Shown here piece after piece: positions 8,746 to 18,148 of a stretch of 64,000 nucleotides of DNA. Within the stretch, counting starts at the first letter, position 1, and every line of letters starts with the position of its first letter. Origin of the DNA: Brevirhabdus sp. (GTDB taxonomy: Bacteria > Pseudomonadota > Alphaproteobacteria > Rhodobacterales > Rhodobacteraceae); the NCBI GenBank assembly GCA_024637315.1, contig JAGXFH010000062.1, positions 21,835 through 85,834 of the forward strand, given 5' to 3'. Both the position numbers and the translations under genes were made by a program. The notes under the pieces were generated by a model. That model was not told where the DNA came from, ran no database searches, and saw only the letters and a program-made list of their open reading frames with translations.

Positions 8746-10164
8746 GTGACTCGCTACCTTCGAGACATGCGTGGCTATGGTGCCACCCCGCCAGACCCGA
8801 ACTGGCCCAACGCGGCAAAGATCGCCGTGCAATTCGTCATCAATTACGAAGAAGGCGGCGAAAACTGCGTGTTGCACGATGATGCGGCGTCCGAGGCCTT
8901 TCTGTCGGAAATCGTGGGTGCTGCGGCGTGGCCCGGACAGCGACACTGGAACATGGAGTCGATCTATGAGTACGGTGCTCGGGCCGGATTCTGGCGGCTG
9001 CACCAATTGTTCACTGAATACGACATTCCGGCGACGGTCTTTGGCGTTGCCACTGCCCTGGCCCGCAGCCCCGAACAGGTCCGCGCGATGCAGTCCGCCG
9101 GCTGGGAGGTTGCCAGCCACGGACTGAAGTGGATCGAGTACAAGGACTTCGCGCCCGAAGATGAGGCGGCCCATATGGCCGAAGCCATTCGCCTGCACAC
9201 CGAGGTGACGGGCGAGCCTCCGCATGGCTGGTATACCGGGCGGTGCTCGGTCAATACCGTCGCCCTGGCCGCCGAGGCGGGCGAGTTCGACTATGTGGCC
9301 GACAGCTATGCCGATGATCTGCCATACTGGGTGCGCATCGGGTCGCGCGATCAGTTAATCGTGCCCTACACGCTGGATTGCAACGACATGCGCTTTGCCA
9401 CGCCTCAGGGTTTCAATTCGGGCGATCAGTTCTTCAGCTACTTGAAGGACAGCTTCGACGCACTCTATGCCGAGGGCGAGCGCGGTCAGGCCAAGATGCT
9501 GTCGGTCGGCCTGCATTGCCGGCTGATCGGGCGTCCGGGCCGCGTGATGGCCCTTCGCCGCTTCATGGATTATGCCAAGTCGCATGCGGATGTCTGGTTC
9601 GCCCGCAGACTGGATATTGCGCGGCACTGGCAGAAACACCATCCGCCGGCTCGGTTTGATCGGCCATCGGAAATGGAAAAGGCAACGTTCATCGCAGCCT
9701 ATGGCGGCATCTTCGAGCATTCGCCGTGGATCGCAGAGCGCGCATGGGCGCTGGAACTGAGCCCTGCGCATGACAGCTCCACCGGCCTGCATAACGCCCT
9801 GTGCCGGATCTTCCGTTCCGCCAGCGAAGAAGAGCGACTGGGCGTCCTTGCAGCACACCCGGATCTGGCCGGAAAGCTGGCCCAGGCCAGTCAACTGACC
9901 GCAGAGTCCACGTCAGAGCAGGCCGGCGCCGGTCTTGATGCACTGACAGATGACGAACGCAAGATGTTCACGGACCTGAATGACGCCTACACTGCCAAGC
10001 ACGGCTTTCCATTCATCATTGCGGTTCGTGACAATACCAAGACCTCGATCGAGGCCGCGTTCAGACGGCGGCTCGACAATGATCGCGCCAGCGAATTCGC
10101 CGAAGCCTGCCGTCAGGTCGAGCGGATCGCCGAGTTGCGGTTAAAGGATTTGTTGCCCAGATGA
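8746..10164 (+). CDS. puuE: Fused allantoinase PuuE and OHCU decarboxylase UraD
   Basis: A two-domain enzyme covering two non-consecutive chemical tasks of the pathway. Residues about 1-300 are a polysaccharide-deacetylase-fold allantoinase (PuuE type), with FVINYEEGGENCVLHDD, GWEVASHGLKW and GWYTGRCSVNT. Residues about 306-472 are UraD, which decarboxylates OHCU to S-allantoin, with the catalytic-histidine motif AAHPDLAG (His about 371) and HGFPFIIAVRDNT. I use the GTG at 8746 because AAAGGAG lies 8 nt upstream; an ATG at 8728 is in frame but has no ribosome site. The stop overlaps the allA start by 4 nt. The fusion is known in several bacterial purine clusters. Confidence 0.92.
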   Translation: MTRYLRDMRGYGATPPDPNWPNAAKIAVQFVINYEEGGENCVLHDDAASEAFLSEIVGAAAWPGQRHWNMESIYEYGARAGFWRLHQLFTEYDIPATVFGVATALARSPEQVRAMQSAGWEVASHGLKWIEYKDFAPEDEAAHMAEAIRLHTEVTGEPPHGWYTGRCSVNTVALAAEAGEFDYVADSYADDLPYWVRIGSRDQLIVPYTLDCNDMRFATPQGFNSGDQFFSYLKDSFDALYAEGERGQAKMLSVGLHCRLIGRPGRVMALRRFMDYAKSHADVWFARRLDIARHWQKHHPPARFDRPSEMEKATFIAAYGGIFEHSPWIAERAWALELSPAHDSSTGLHNALCRIFRSASEEERLGVLAAHPDLAGKLAQASQLTAESTSEQAGAGLDALTDDERKMFTDLNDAYTAKHGFPFIIAVRDNTKTSIEAAFRRRLDNDRASEFAEACRQVERIAELRLKDLLPR

Positions 10165-10688
10165 CCCGGCCTTTGCAGACCTCACCGCTGACCGCCGAAG
10201 CCTTTGCACCCTACGGAGATCTGCTGGACGTCGCCGGGGCGCCGGACAAGCTGATCAATCAGGGCATGTGCGGACGTTACCATGACCGCGCGTCTTTGGA
10301 TTTTGCCGATGGACGCGCCGGAATCAGCCTGTTCGATGCCAAGGCACGCATGCTGCCCCACATCGTGGACATGGTCGAGCGGCACCCGGATGGCAGCCAG
10401 GCTTTCATTCCGGTCAGCGGTGTTCCGTATCTCGTGGTGGTCGCTGACGATGACAACGGCACACCTGCCAATCTCCGGGCTTTCGTCGCAAGACCGGGTC
10501 AATCGGTCAATCTGCATCGCGGCGTCTGGCACGGCGTGCTCACCCCACTGAACGCTCCCGGCCAGTTCGTCGTCATCGACAGGATCGGCGCCGGCGAAAA
10601 TCTTGAGGAACACTGGTTCGATGATCCCTATGTCGTCGAAACAATTGACGACAAGGCCATCGAAGACGTGGCCGAACAAGAGCACTGA
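10161..10688 (+). CDS. allA: Ureidoglycolate lyase
   Basis: AllA splits ureidoglycolate into glyoxylate and urea, the last carbon-releasing step of purine degradation. The 175-residue cupin has the family features: an N-terminal LTAEAFAPYGDLLD, then GISLFDAK, ERHPDGSQAFIPVSG and the late HRGVWHGVLTPLNAPGQFVVIDR. The start overlaps the puuE-uraD stop (ATGA), so translation is coupled. Its product glyoxylate is the substrate of the beta-hydroxyaspartate cycle encoded 9-13 kb downstream, which gives this operon a metabolic outlet inside the same window. Confidence 0.93.
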   Translation: MTRPLQTSPLTAEAFAPYGDLLDVAGAPDKLINQGMCGRYHDRASLDFADGRAGISLFDAKARMLPHIVDMVERHPDGSQAFIPVSGVPYLVVVADDDNGTPANLRAFVARPGQSVNLHRGVWHGVLTPLNAPGQFVVIDRIGAGENLEEHWFDDPYVVETIDDKAIEDVAEQEH

Positions 10689-10727
10689 AAACCTCAACCA
10701 CTCAAGTCGAACAGGAGTAACGAGACA

Positions 10728-12140
10728 ATGGCAGACACTTCTCTCGGGACGGCGGAGCAACTTCGCGATCCCGATTACACACCACCGATGGCCAAGGCGA
10801 TCCCCTTGGGCATCCAGCACGTGCTGGCGATGTTCGTTTCGAACGTGACACCGGCGATCATTGTCGCTGGCGCCGCCGGATTCGGGTTCGGATCGAACTC
10901 TCCGGATTTCCCGGAACTGATCTATATGATCCAGATGGCGATGGTGTTCGCGGGCGTCGCGACACTTTTCCAGACCATCGGCGTGGGTCCGATGGGTGCC
11001 CGCCTTCCGATCGTTCAAGGAACGTCATTCGCATTTCTGCCGATCATGATCCCGCTTGTCGCGGGCAAGGGCGTCGATGCGATGGCCGGCCTGATGGGTG
11101 GCGTTCTGATCGGCGGCATCTTTCAGGGCTTCCTTGGCCTGATCATCAACAAGATCCGCTTCGCCTTGCCGCCGCTTGTGACCGGACTGATTGTCACGAT
11201 GATCGGCCTGGCGCTGGTCCAGGTCGGCATTCAGTACGCCGCCGGCGGCGTGCCGGCGATCGGAACCGAGGAATATGGCAGCCTGCAGAACTGGTTCGTC
11301 GCGCTCGTGGTCATTGCCGTGACGCTGGGGCTGAAATTCTTCACCCGCGGCATGTTGTCGATCTCGGCGGTACTGATCGGGCTGCTGGCGGGCTACGGCG
11401 TTGCCCTGATGATGGGGATGGTCAGCTTTGCCAATGTCGGGCGCGCAGCCAGCTTTGCGCTGCCAGATCCGCTGCATTTCGGACTGGAATTCCAGTTTGC
11501 GGCGATCGTCGGCTTCTGCTTCATGGCCATCGTCTCGGCGATCGAGACAGTCGGCGATGTTTCCGGGATCACCAAGGGCGGTGCCGGGCGCGAGGCCACT
11601 TCGGAAGAGTTGTCCGGGGCCACATATGCGGACGGCTTCGGCTCGGCCGTTGCCGGACTGTTCGGTGGCCTGCCGAACACCTCGTTCAGCCAGAATGTCG
11701 GTCTGATCGCGATGACCGGCGTGATGAGCCGGCATGTCGTGACCTGTGGCGCGATCTTCCTGATCATCGCCGGTCTGGTCCCGAAAGTCGGCGCGATCAT
11801 CTCGACAGTGCCGATCGAAGTGTTGGGCGGCGGCGTCATCGTCATGTTCGGCATGGTCGTGGCGGCCGGTATCTCGATGCTGTCGGACGTCGACTGGAAT
11901 CGCCGCAACATGGTGATCTTCGCGATCGCCCTTTCGGTCGGCCTCGGTCTCCAGCTTGAACCGGGCGCTGTGCAGCACCTGCCAGACACGCTGCGCGTGC
12001 TGATGACATCGGGTCTTTTGCCCGCTGCGGTCATTGCCATCGTGTTGAACCTGGTCCTACCCAAAGAAATCGCCGCCGAATCCACCGAGGAAGTCGCCGG
12101 CGGCATGTCCGGACATGGCGCAGGTAAACTTCCCCACTGA
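10728..12140 (+). CDS. NCS2 family uracil-xanthine permease
   Basis: The 470-residue inner-membrane protein belongs to the nucleobase-cation symporter 2 family and probably imports xanthine or urate to feed this operon. It has about 14 hydrophobic helices. The NCS2 features are QHVLAMFVSNVTPAIIV in the first helix, FQTIGVGPMGARLPIVQGTSF, the motif AIVSAIETVGDVSGITKGG with the substrate-site glutamate, and FGGLPNTSFSQNVGLIAMTGV. It follows allA after 39 nt with a GGAG ribosome site and is closed by a strong terminator. The context argues for a purine rather than uracil, though exact specificity is not visible. Confidence 0.9.
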   Translation: MADTSLGTAEQLRDPDYTPPMAKAIPLGIQHVLAMFVSNVTPAIIVAGAAGFGFGSNSPDFPELIYMIQMAMVFAGVATLFQTIGVGPMGARLPIVQGTSFAFLPIMIPLVAGKGVDAMAGLMGGVLIGGIFQGFLGLIINKIRFALPPLVTGLIVTMIGLALVQVGIQYAAGGVPAIGTEEYGSLQNWFVALVVIAVTLGLKFFTRGMLSISAVLIGLLAGYGVALMMGMVSFANVGRAASFALPDPLHFGLEFQFAAIVGFCFMAIVSAIETVGDVSGITKGGAGREATSEELSGATYADGFGSAVAGLFGGLPNTSFSQNVGLIAMTGVMSRHVVTCGAIFLIIAGLVPKVGAIISTVPIEVLGGGVIVMFGMVVAAGISMLSDVDWNRRNMVIFAIALSVGLGLQLEPGAVQHLPDTLRVLMTSGLLPAAVIAIVLNLVLPKEIAAESTEEVAGGMSGHGAGKLPH

Positions 12141-12155
12141 TGGCTTGAAACGACG

Positions 12156-12190
12156 AACGCGGCCCGGTTTCGGGCCGCGTTCTTTCTTCT
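12156..12190 (+). terminator. Intrinsic terminator of the purine operon
   Basis: A perfect 10-bp stem (AACGCGGCCC paired with GGGCCGCGTT) around a 6-nt loop is followed by CTTTCTT. It begins 15 nt after the stop of the permease gene and closes the puuE-uraD/allA/permease unit before aceE. Confidence 0.85.
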
Positions 12191-12359
12191 CAGATACCCG
12201 CTCGCAAATGCTTGCCAAGCATTGCATAAAGAGTTGAAGGTGCGAGAAAGAAGATCCCGCATCCGCCGAAACTGCCTGCCGATCAAGCGCGTAGCCCATG
12301 CGACGTGTTCGACGACAGGCCAACCACCACGCCAAGACACTCTGCCTGGAGAGATCAGA

Positions 12360-15017
12360 ATGACCGACAACAGCCCCGATATCGACCCGGTTGAAAGCCA
12401 GGAATGGCAAGACGCGATCGAGGACGTGATCCAGCGGGATGGAGCCAATCGTGCGCATTATCTTCTGGACAAGGCGGTGCAGCAGGCTCGGGCAGCGGGG
12501 GCCAACCTGCCCTTTTCCGCAACCACTCCATATCAGAACACGATCCCCGCGGATGACGAACTGGAAATCCCCGGTGACCAGGAGATGGAATGGCGCATCC
12601 GAACCATCAATCGCTGGAACGCAATGGCGATGGTCGTGCGGCGCAACAAAGAAAGCAGCGAATATGGCGGGCATATCGCGTCTTTCGCGTCTTCCGCGGT
12701 GCTCTACGATATCGGTCTGAACCACTTCTGGCGCGCAAAGTCCGCAATTCACGGTGGCGATCTGGTATTTTTTCAGGGCCATGCGATCCCCGGCATCTAC
12801 GCCCGGTCCTTCATGGAGGGCAGGATCAGCCAGGAACAGCTTGAATCGTTCCGCTCCGAGGTCGATGGCGGTGGGTTGTCCTCTTATCCGCATCCTTGGC
12901 TGATGCCGGATTACTGGCAGTTCCCGACCGTCTCGATGGGCCTTGGGCCGCTGATGGCGATCTATCAGGCTCGCTTCATGAAATACATGCACAGCCGCGG
13001 ACTGATCGACATGGGGGACCGCAAGGTCTGGGTGTTCCTCGGTGACGGAGAGATGGACGAACCCGAAAGCCTTGGGGCGATCAGCCTGGCGGCGCGCGAG
13101 GGGCTCGACAACCTGATCTTCGTGATCAACTGCAACCTGCAGCGTCTGGATGGGCCGGTGCGCGGGAACTCGAAGATCGTGCAGGAGCTGGAGGGCGAGT
13201 TCCGGGGCGGCGGATGGAACGTGATCAAGCTGCTGTGGGGCAAGGGCTGGGACGAATTGTTGGAAAACGACACCAGCGGCAAGCTGCGCCAGCTGATGGA
13301 TGAAACCGTCGATGGCGACTACCAGACCTTCAAATCGAAGGACGGAGCCTATATCCGAGAGCATTTCTTCGGCAAGTACCCCGAAACCGCTGCCTTGGTC
13401 GAGAACTGGACCGACGACCAGATATGGGCGCTGCGCCGCGGCGGGCATGACCCCAAGAAGGTCTACACCGCTTACAAGCGGGCGACCGAAACCAACGGCA
13501 AGCCGACTTGTCTGCTGATCAAGACGGTCAAGGGCTATGGCATGGGCACAGGCGGCGAAGGGATGAACACCTCGCACCAGCAAAAGAAGCTGGCCGAGGA
13601 TCAGCTGCGCGCGATGCGCGACCGCTTCAAGATCCCTGTCAGCGACGAGGATTTGCCGAAAGCGCCTTTCGTGACGCTCAACAATGCGCAAAAGGCCTAT
13701 CTGGGCGACCGGCGTCGTGCCCTTGGCGGCGAATTCCCTAAGCGGCATTGGCGCGATGCCCCCAAGCTGGCGATTCCACCGCTCGAGACGTTCAAGGCAC
13801 AGCTGGACAGCACGGGCGACCGCGAGATCTCGACGACGATGGCATTCGTTCGCATCCTGACCACGCTGCTGCGCGACAAGAACCTGGGAAAGAACGTAGT
13901 GCCGATCGTGCCCGACGAAAGCCGGACCTTCGGGATGGAAGGCCTGTTCCGTTCGGTCGGCATCTACAATCCGAAGGGGCAGAAATACACCCCGCAAGAC
14001 GCCGACCAGATGATGTTCTACAAGGAAAGCGAGACCGGTCAGGTCCTGCAGGAAGGCATCAACGAAGCCGGCGCCATGGCCGACTGGATCGCGGCGGCCA
14101 CATCCTATGCCACGCATGGCGTGCCGATGATCCCGTTCTTCATCTACTATTCGATGTTCGGCTTCCAGCGGATCGGCGATCTGGCCTGGGCGGCAGGCGA
14201 CAGCCGCGCGCGCGGCTTCATGCTGGGCGGTACCGCCGGGCGAACGACGCTGAATGGCGAAGGTCTGCAGCATGAGGACGGACACAGCCACATCCTTGCC
14301 AGCACGATCCCGAACTGCATCACCTATGATCCGACATTCCAATACGAGGTTGCCGTGATCCTGCATCATGGGCTGGAACGGATGTTTCGGGATCAGGAGG
14401 ATGTGTATTTCTACCTGACGCTGATGAATGAAAACTACGCCCACCCGGCAATGCCGATGGGATCGGAAGAGGGCATCATCAAGGGCCTCTACCGCCTGAC
14501 CAAGACCGCCAAACCTGGCAAGAAGCATGTCAACCTGATGGGGTCCGGCACGATACTGATGCAGGCGATCAAGGCGGCAGACATGCTCAAGGCCGACTTC
14601 GGCGTCACCTCGGACATCTGGTCCGCCACATCGCTGAATGAACTGGCCCGAGACGGCCAGGATGCGGTTCGCCACAACAGGTTGAACCCGCTCACCAAGC
14701 CGCAGGTGCCCTACGTGACGCAACTGCTTGAAGGGGCGAAGGGTCCGGTGATCGCCGCCACCGATTATATGAAGAACTATGCCGAACAGATCCGCGCCTT
14801 CGTGCCGCAGCCCTTCACTGTTCTCGGGACGGACGGGTTCGGACGCTCCGACAGCCGGGTCAATCTGCGCCGTTTCTTCGAGGTCGACGCGAACCACATC
14901 GCGGCAGCTGCGATGGCCGAGCTCTACAAGACCGGCGCGGTGGCCGAGAAGGACATGCGCGCAGCGCTCAAGAAGTACGAAATCGACGGCGGCAAGCCGA
15001 ACCCGCGTCTGGTCTGA
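12360..15017 (+). CDS. aceE: Pyruvate dehydrogenase E1 component, homodimeric type
   Basis: ThDP-dependent decarboxylation of pyruvate and transfer of acetyl to the E2 lipoyl arm. The 885-residue length and the motifs identify the single-chain AceE type: HIASFASSAVLYDIGLNHF, the ThDP/Mg motif VFLGDGEMDEPES with INCNLQRLDGPVRGN, GEGMNTSHQQKKL and HEDGHSHILAS. The ATG at 12360 follows GAGAGATCAG; the frame is open further upstream to 12222, but that extension is unlike AceE. The gene heads an aceE-aceF-lpd operon. Many alphaproteobacteria use the two-chain PdhA/PdhB E1 instead, so a second E1 may exist elsewhere in this genome. Confidence 0.95.
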   Translation: MTDNSPDIDPVESQEWQDAIEDVIQRDGANRAHYLLDKAVQQARAAGANLPFSATTPYQNTIPADDELEIPGDQEMEWRIRTINRWNAMAMVVRRNKESSEYGGHIASFASSAVLYDIGLNHFWRAKSAIHGGDLVFFQGHAIPGIYARSFMEGRISQEQLESFRSEVDGGGLSSYPHPWLMPDYWQFPTVSMGLGPLMAIYQARFMKYMHSRGLIDMGDRKVWVFLGDGEMDEPESLGAISLAAREGLDNLIFVINCNLQRLDGPVRGNSKIVQELEGEFRGGGWNVIKLLWGKGWDELLENDTSGKLRQLMDETVDGDYQTFKSKDGAYIREHFFGKYPETAALVENWTDDQIWALRRGGHDPKKVYTAYKRATETNGKPTCLLIKTVKGYGMGTGGEGMNTSHQQKKLAEDQLRAMRDRFKIPVSDEDLPKAPFVTLNNAQKAYLGDRRRALGGEFPKRHWRDAPKLAIPPLETFKAQLDSTGDREISTTMAFVRILTTLLRDKNLGKNVVPIVPDESRTFGMEGLFRSVGIYNPKGQKYTPQDADQMMFYKESETGQVLQEGINEAGAMADWIAAATSYATHGVPMIPFFIYYSMFGFQRIGDLAWAAGDSRARGFMLGGTAGRTTLNGEGLQHEDGHSHILASTIPNCITYDPTFQYEVAVILHHGLERMFRDQEDVYFYLTLMNENYAHPAMPMGSEEGIIKGLYRLTKTAKPGKKHVNLMGSGTILMQAIKAADMLKADFGVTSDIWSATSLNELARDGQDAVRHNRLNPLTKPQVPYVTQLLEGAKGPVIAATDYMKNYAEQIRAFVPQPFTVLGTDGFGRSDSRVNLRRFFEVDANHIAAAAMAELYKTGAVAEKDMRAALKKYEIDGGKPNPRLV

Positions 15018-15043
15018 CCGGTGGCAGTGAGGAGATTGAAGAG

Positions 15044-16330
15044 ATGACAACAGAAGTCAAAGTTCCCGATATCGGCGATTTTTCGGATGTGCCGGTGATC
15101 AACGTCCTCGTCAGCGTCGGCGATGTCGTGGCGCTTGAAGACCCGCTGATCGAACTGGAAAGCGACAAGGCCACGTTGGAAGTGCCCTCAAGCGCCGCAG
15201 GCAAGATCACCGAGATCAAGGTGTCCGAGGGCGACAAGGTGTCCGAAGGCAGTCTGATCCTTCTGCTCGACGCCGACGCAGACTCTGCCGCTGCGGATCC
15301 GGAGACGGACAAGCCAGAGCCGGAAACCTCCGCCGCACCCGCACCCGCGGATTCACAGCAATCCACCCCGACCCCGCCGCCGGTTCAAGAGGGTCCTCCG
15401 GCGGTTACCGATAGCGGATTCGGCAAGACCCATGCATCGCCGTCGGTCCGCGCCTTTGCCCGAACAGTCGGTGTCGACCTCAGCAAGGTGAACGGCACAG
15501 GCCGCAAGGGCCGTATCCTGCGCGAGGATGTCATGAAGGCGCTCAAGTCGACCGCAGCGCCCGCCGCGGCGGGCGGTGCCGTGCAGGGCGGCATGGGTAT
15601 CCCGCCGATCCCGACTGTCGATTTCAGCAAGTTCGGCCCGGTCGAAGATGTCGAGATGTCGCGCATCAAGAAGCTGTCCGGCCCGGCGCTGCATCGCAGC
15701 TGGCTGAACATCCCGCATGTGACGCACCAGGAAGAGGCTGATATCACGGAACTGGATCAATACCGCAAGGAACTTGATACCGACGCCAAGACAGACGGTT
15801 ACCGGGTGACCCTGTTGTCCTTCATCATCAAGGCCAGCGTTTCGGCACTCAAGACCCATTGGGAATTCAACTCTTCTCTGCATCCTGACGGCGACAAGCT
15901 GATCCGAAAATCCTATTACAATATCGGTTTCGCCGCCGACACACCGAATGGCCTGATGGTTCCGGTGATCAAGGATGCCGACCGCAAGGGGATCATCGAC
16001 ATTTCCAAGGAACTGGGAGAGCTTTCAGCCAAGGCCCGCGACGGCAAGCTGAAGGGCGACGAGATGGCTGGCGCCACCTTCACGATCTCATCGCTTGGAG
16101 GCATCGGCGGAACCGGGTTCACGCCGATCGTCAACGCCCCCGAAGTTGCCATACTGGGCCTCACCCGGTCGAAGATGGCCCCGGTCTGGGACGGCGAGGC
16201 GTTCCAGCCTCGCAACATGCTGCCGATGAGCCTGTCCTACGACCACCGCGCAATCGACGGCGCGCTGGCGGCGCGCTTTGCGGCAACGCTGAAACACCTG
16301 CTCGGCGACGTGCGCCGGCTGATGCTGTAA
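15044..16330 (+). CDS. aceF: Pyruvate dehydrogenase E2, dihydrolipoyl acetyltransferase
   Basis: Core acetyltransferase of the complex. The 428-residue protein has one lipoyl domain (residues 1-75, lipoyl-lysine K42 in ELESDKATLEV), an acidic, Pro/Ala-rich linker (about 80-125), a peripheral-subunit-binding domain (HASPSVRAFARTVGVDLSKV to REDVMKAL) and the catalytic domain, with His401 and Asp405 in SYDHRAIDG. Only one lipoyl domain is present, whereas E. coli AceF has three; the E3 encoded next carries another. It starts 26 nt after aceE behind GAGGAG. Confidence 0.95.
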   Translation: MTTEVKVPDIGDFSDVPVINVLVSVGDVVALEDPLIELESDKATLEVPSSAAGKITEIKVSEGDKVSEGSLILLLDADADSAAADPETDKPEPETSAAPAPADSQQSTPTPPPVQEGPPAVTDSGFGKTHASPSVRAFARTVGVDLSKVNGTGRKGRILREDVMKALKSTAAPAAAGGAVQGGMGIPPIPTVDFSKFGPVEDVEMSRIKKLSGPALHRSWLNIPHVTHQEEADITELDQYRKELDTDAKTDGYRVTLLSFIIKASVSALKTHWEFNSSLHPDGDKLIRKSYYNIGFAADTPNGLMVPVIKDADRKGIIDISKELGELSAKARDGKLKGDEMAGATFTISSLGGIGGTGFTPIVNAPEVAILGLTRSKMAPVWDGEAFQPRNMLPMSLSYDHRAIDGALAARFAATLKHLLGDVRRLML

Positions 16331-16343
16331 GGGGGGGCCGCAG

Positions 16344-18086
16344 ATGGAAGTCAAAGTTCCCGATATCGGAGATTTCACCGACGTACCGGTGATCTCGGTG
16401 CTGGTCTCGAGCGGCGACAAGGTCGCAACGGAAGACCCGCTGATCGAACTCGAATCCGACAAGGCGACGATGGAGGTTCCGTCGCCGGCCGCAGGCGTCG
16501 TGAAAGACATCAAGGTCAAGGAAGGCGACAAGGTCTCTGAAGGCTCGATCATTCTCGTGCTCGAAGGCGCTGAGGCGGCCGATGCAGCCAAGGATAGCGC
16601 CCCTGCGGCCGCGGCCGCAGAAGCGCCGAAAACCGTCGCCGCGACCGGCAAAGCCAGTGGTCCCGGCGATATTCACGGCGAAGTCGTGGTCCTCGGCTCG
16701 GGCCCCGGCGGCTATTCTGCAGCGTTCCGCGCGGCCGATCTTGGCAAGAAGGTGATCCTGATCGAGAAATACGACGTTCTCGGCGGCGTCTGCCTCAATG
16801 TCGGGTGCATCCCGTCGAAGGCGCTTCTGCACGCGGCCAAGGTGATCACCGAGGCCGAAGAGATGGAAGAACACGGCATCAAGTTTGCCAAACCCAAGGT
16901 CGACGTCAAGGCGTTGGAGAGTTGGAAATCCTCGGTCGTGAAGCAGTTGACCGGCGGGCTTTCGGGCTTGGCCAAGGGTCGCAAGGTACAGGTGGTGACG
17001 GGCTACGGCAGGTTCACCGGCCCGAACATGATCGAAGTCGAGGGCAAAGACGGCAAGCAAACCGTCAGCTTCGACCAATGCATCATCGCGGCAGGTTCCG
17101 AACCCGTCACGCTGCCCTTCATTCCGCATGACGACAAGCGGGTCATCGACTCCACCGGTGCGCTGGAACTCGACGGCATTCCAAAACGCCTGCTCGTTCT
17201 CGGCGGCGGCATCATCGGGCTGGAAATGGCCTGCGTCTACGACGCGCTCGGATCGAAGATCACCGTCGTCGAACTGATGGACCAGATTATCCCCGGCGCC
17301 GACAAGGACATCGTCAAGCCGCTGCACAAGCGGATCGAGGGACGCTACGAGAAGATACTGCTGAAGACCAAGGTTACGGCTGTCGAGGCGCAAAAGTCGG
17401 GCCTCAAGGTCACGTTCGAGGATGACAACGGCGAAACCTCGACCGACACATTCGACAAGGTGCTGGTCGCGGTCGGTCGCAGGCCCAACGGCAAGCTGAT
17501 CAATGCCGAAGCCGCAGGCGTCGCCGTCGATGAGCGCGGCTTCATAGCCGTCGACAGCCAGCAGCGCACCGGCGTCGCCCACATCTTCGCCATCGGTGAC
17601 GTCGTGGGCCAGCCGATGCTCGCCCACAAGGCAGTGCATGAAGGCAAAGTCGCGGCAGAGGTTTGCGCGGGCCAGAACCGGCACTTCGACGCCCAGGTTA
17701 TTCCCTCGGTCGCCTATACCGACCCCGAAGTCGCTTGGGTGGGCGTGACGGAAAACCAGGCCAAGGCGCAAGGCTTGAAGGTCGGCAAAGGCGTCTTTCC
17801 CTGGGCCGCTTCGGGGCGCTCTCTGGCTTTGGGTCGGTCGGAAGGCATCACCAAGCTGATCTTCGATGAGGCGGACGACCGGGTGATCGGCGCGGGCATC
17901 GTCGGCCCGAATGCGGGCGATCTGGTGGCCGAAGTAGCTCTTGCCATCGAGATGGGGGCCGACGCGGTCGATCTCGGCCACACCATCCACCCGCACCCGA
18001 CGCTCTCGGAAACAGTCAATTTCGCCGCGGAAATGTTCGAAGGCACAATCACCGACCTGATCCCGCCGAAGCGCAAGAAGCACTGA
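16344..18086 (+). CDS. lpd: Dihydrolipoyl dehydrogenase (E3) with N-terminal lipoyl domain
   Basis: Flavoprotein that reoxidises the E2 lipoyl group with NAD. The 580-residue sequence begins with a complete lipoyl domain (residues 1-75, lipoyl-lysine K40 in ELESDKATMEV) and an Ala-rich linker. It continues with the E3 body: FAD motif VLGSGPGGYSAAFRAADLG, redox cysteines C150 and C155 in GGVCLNVGC, the NAD-binding LVLGGGIIGLEMA and the C-terminal base in HTIHPHPTLSE. Such lipoyl-E3 fusions occur in AceE-type operons of several proteobacteria. Its lipoyl domain closely resembles that of aceF, consistent with internal duplication. Start 13 nt after aceF. Confidence 0.95.
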   Translation: MEVKVPDIGDFTDVPVISVLVSSGDKVATEDPLIELESDKATMEVPSPAAGVVKDIKVKEGDKVSEGSIILVLEGAEAADAAKDSAPAAAAAEAPKTVAATGKASGPGDIHGEVVVLGSGPGGYSAAFRAADLGKKVILIEKYDVLGGVCLNVGCIPSKALLHAAKVITEAEEMEEHGIKFAKPKVDVKALESWKSSVVKQLTGGLSGLAKGRKVQVVTGYGRFTGPNMIEVEGKDGKQTVSFDQCIIAAGSEPVTLPFIPHDDKRVIDSTGALELDGIPKRLLVLGGGIIGLEMACVYDALGSKITVVELMDQIIPGADKDIVKPLHKRIEGRYEKILLKTKVTAVEAQKSGLKVTFEDDNGETSTDTFDKVLVAVGRRPNGKLINAEAAGVAVDERGFIAVDSQQRTGVAHIFAIGDVVGQPMLAHKAVHEGKVAAEVCAGQNRHFDAQVIPSVAYTDPEVAWVGVTENQAKAQGLKVGKGVFPWAASGRSLALGRSEGITKLIFDEADDRVIGAGIVGPNAGDLVAEVALAIEMGADAVDLGHTIHPHPTLSETVNFAAEMFEGTITDLIPPKRKKH

Positions 18087-18104
18087 ACCAGGGCGGCGGA
18101 TCGC

Positions 18105-18138
18105 AAAAACCGCCAAACGCGCAAGTCCGCGCGTTTGG
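18105..18138 (-). terminator. Terminator at the convergent lpd / ankyrin gene junction
   Basis: A perfect 10-bp stem, CCAAACGCGC with GCGCGTTTGG and a 6-nt loop, lies between the two convergent stops. On the minus strand it is followed closely by CGGTTTTTGC, so it best terminates the ankyrin gene. On the plus strand only TTCC follows, so termination of lpd there would be weaker. Confidence 0.65.
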
Positions 18139-18148
18139 TTCCGATGCT

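Noticed and set aside
12057..15050. Very long minus-strand open frame (997 codons) opposite aceE
   Set aside because: It is the antisense shadow of aceE, low in recognisable domains and rich in His/Arg/Gln as expected for reversed GC-rich codons.
16161..18116. Minus-strand open frame of 651 codons opposite lpd
   Set aside because: Shadow of the E3 gene; no domain, no ribosome site, and composition typical of antisense frames.
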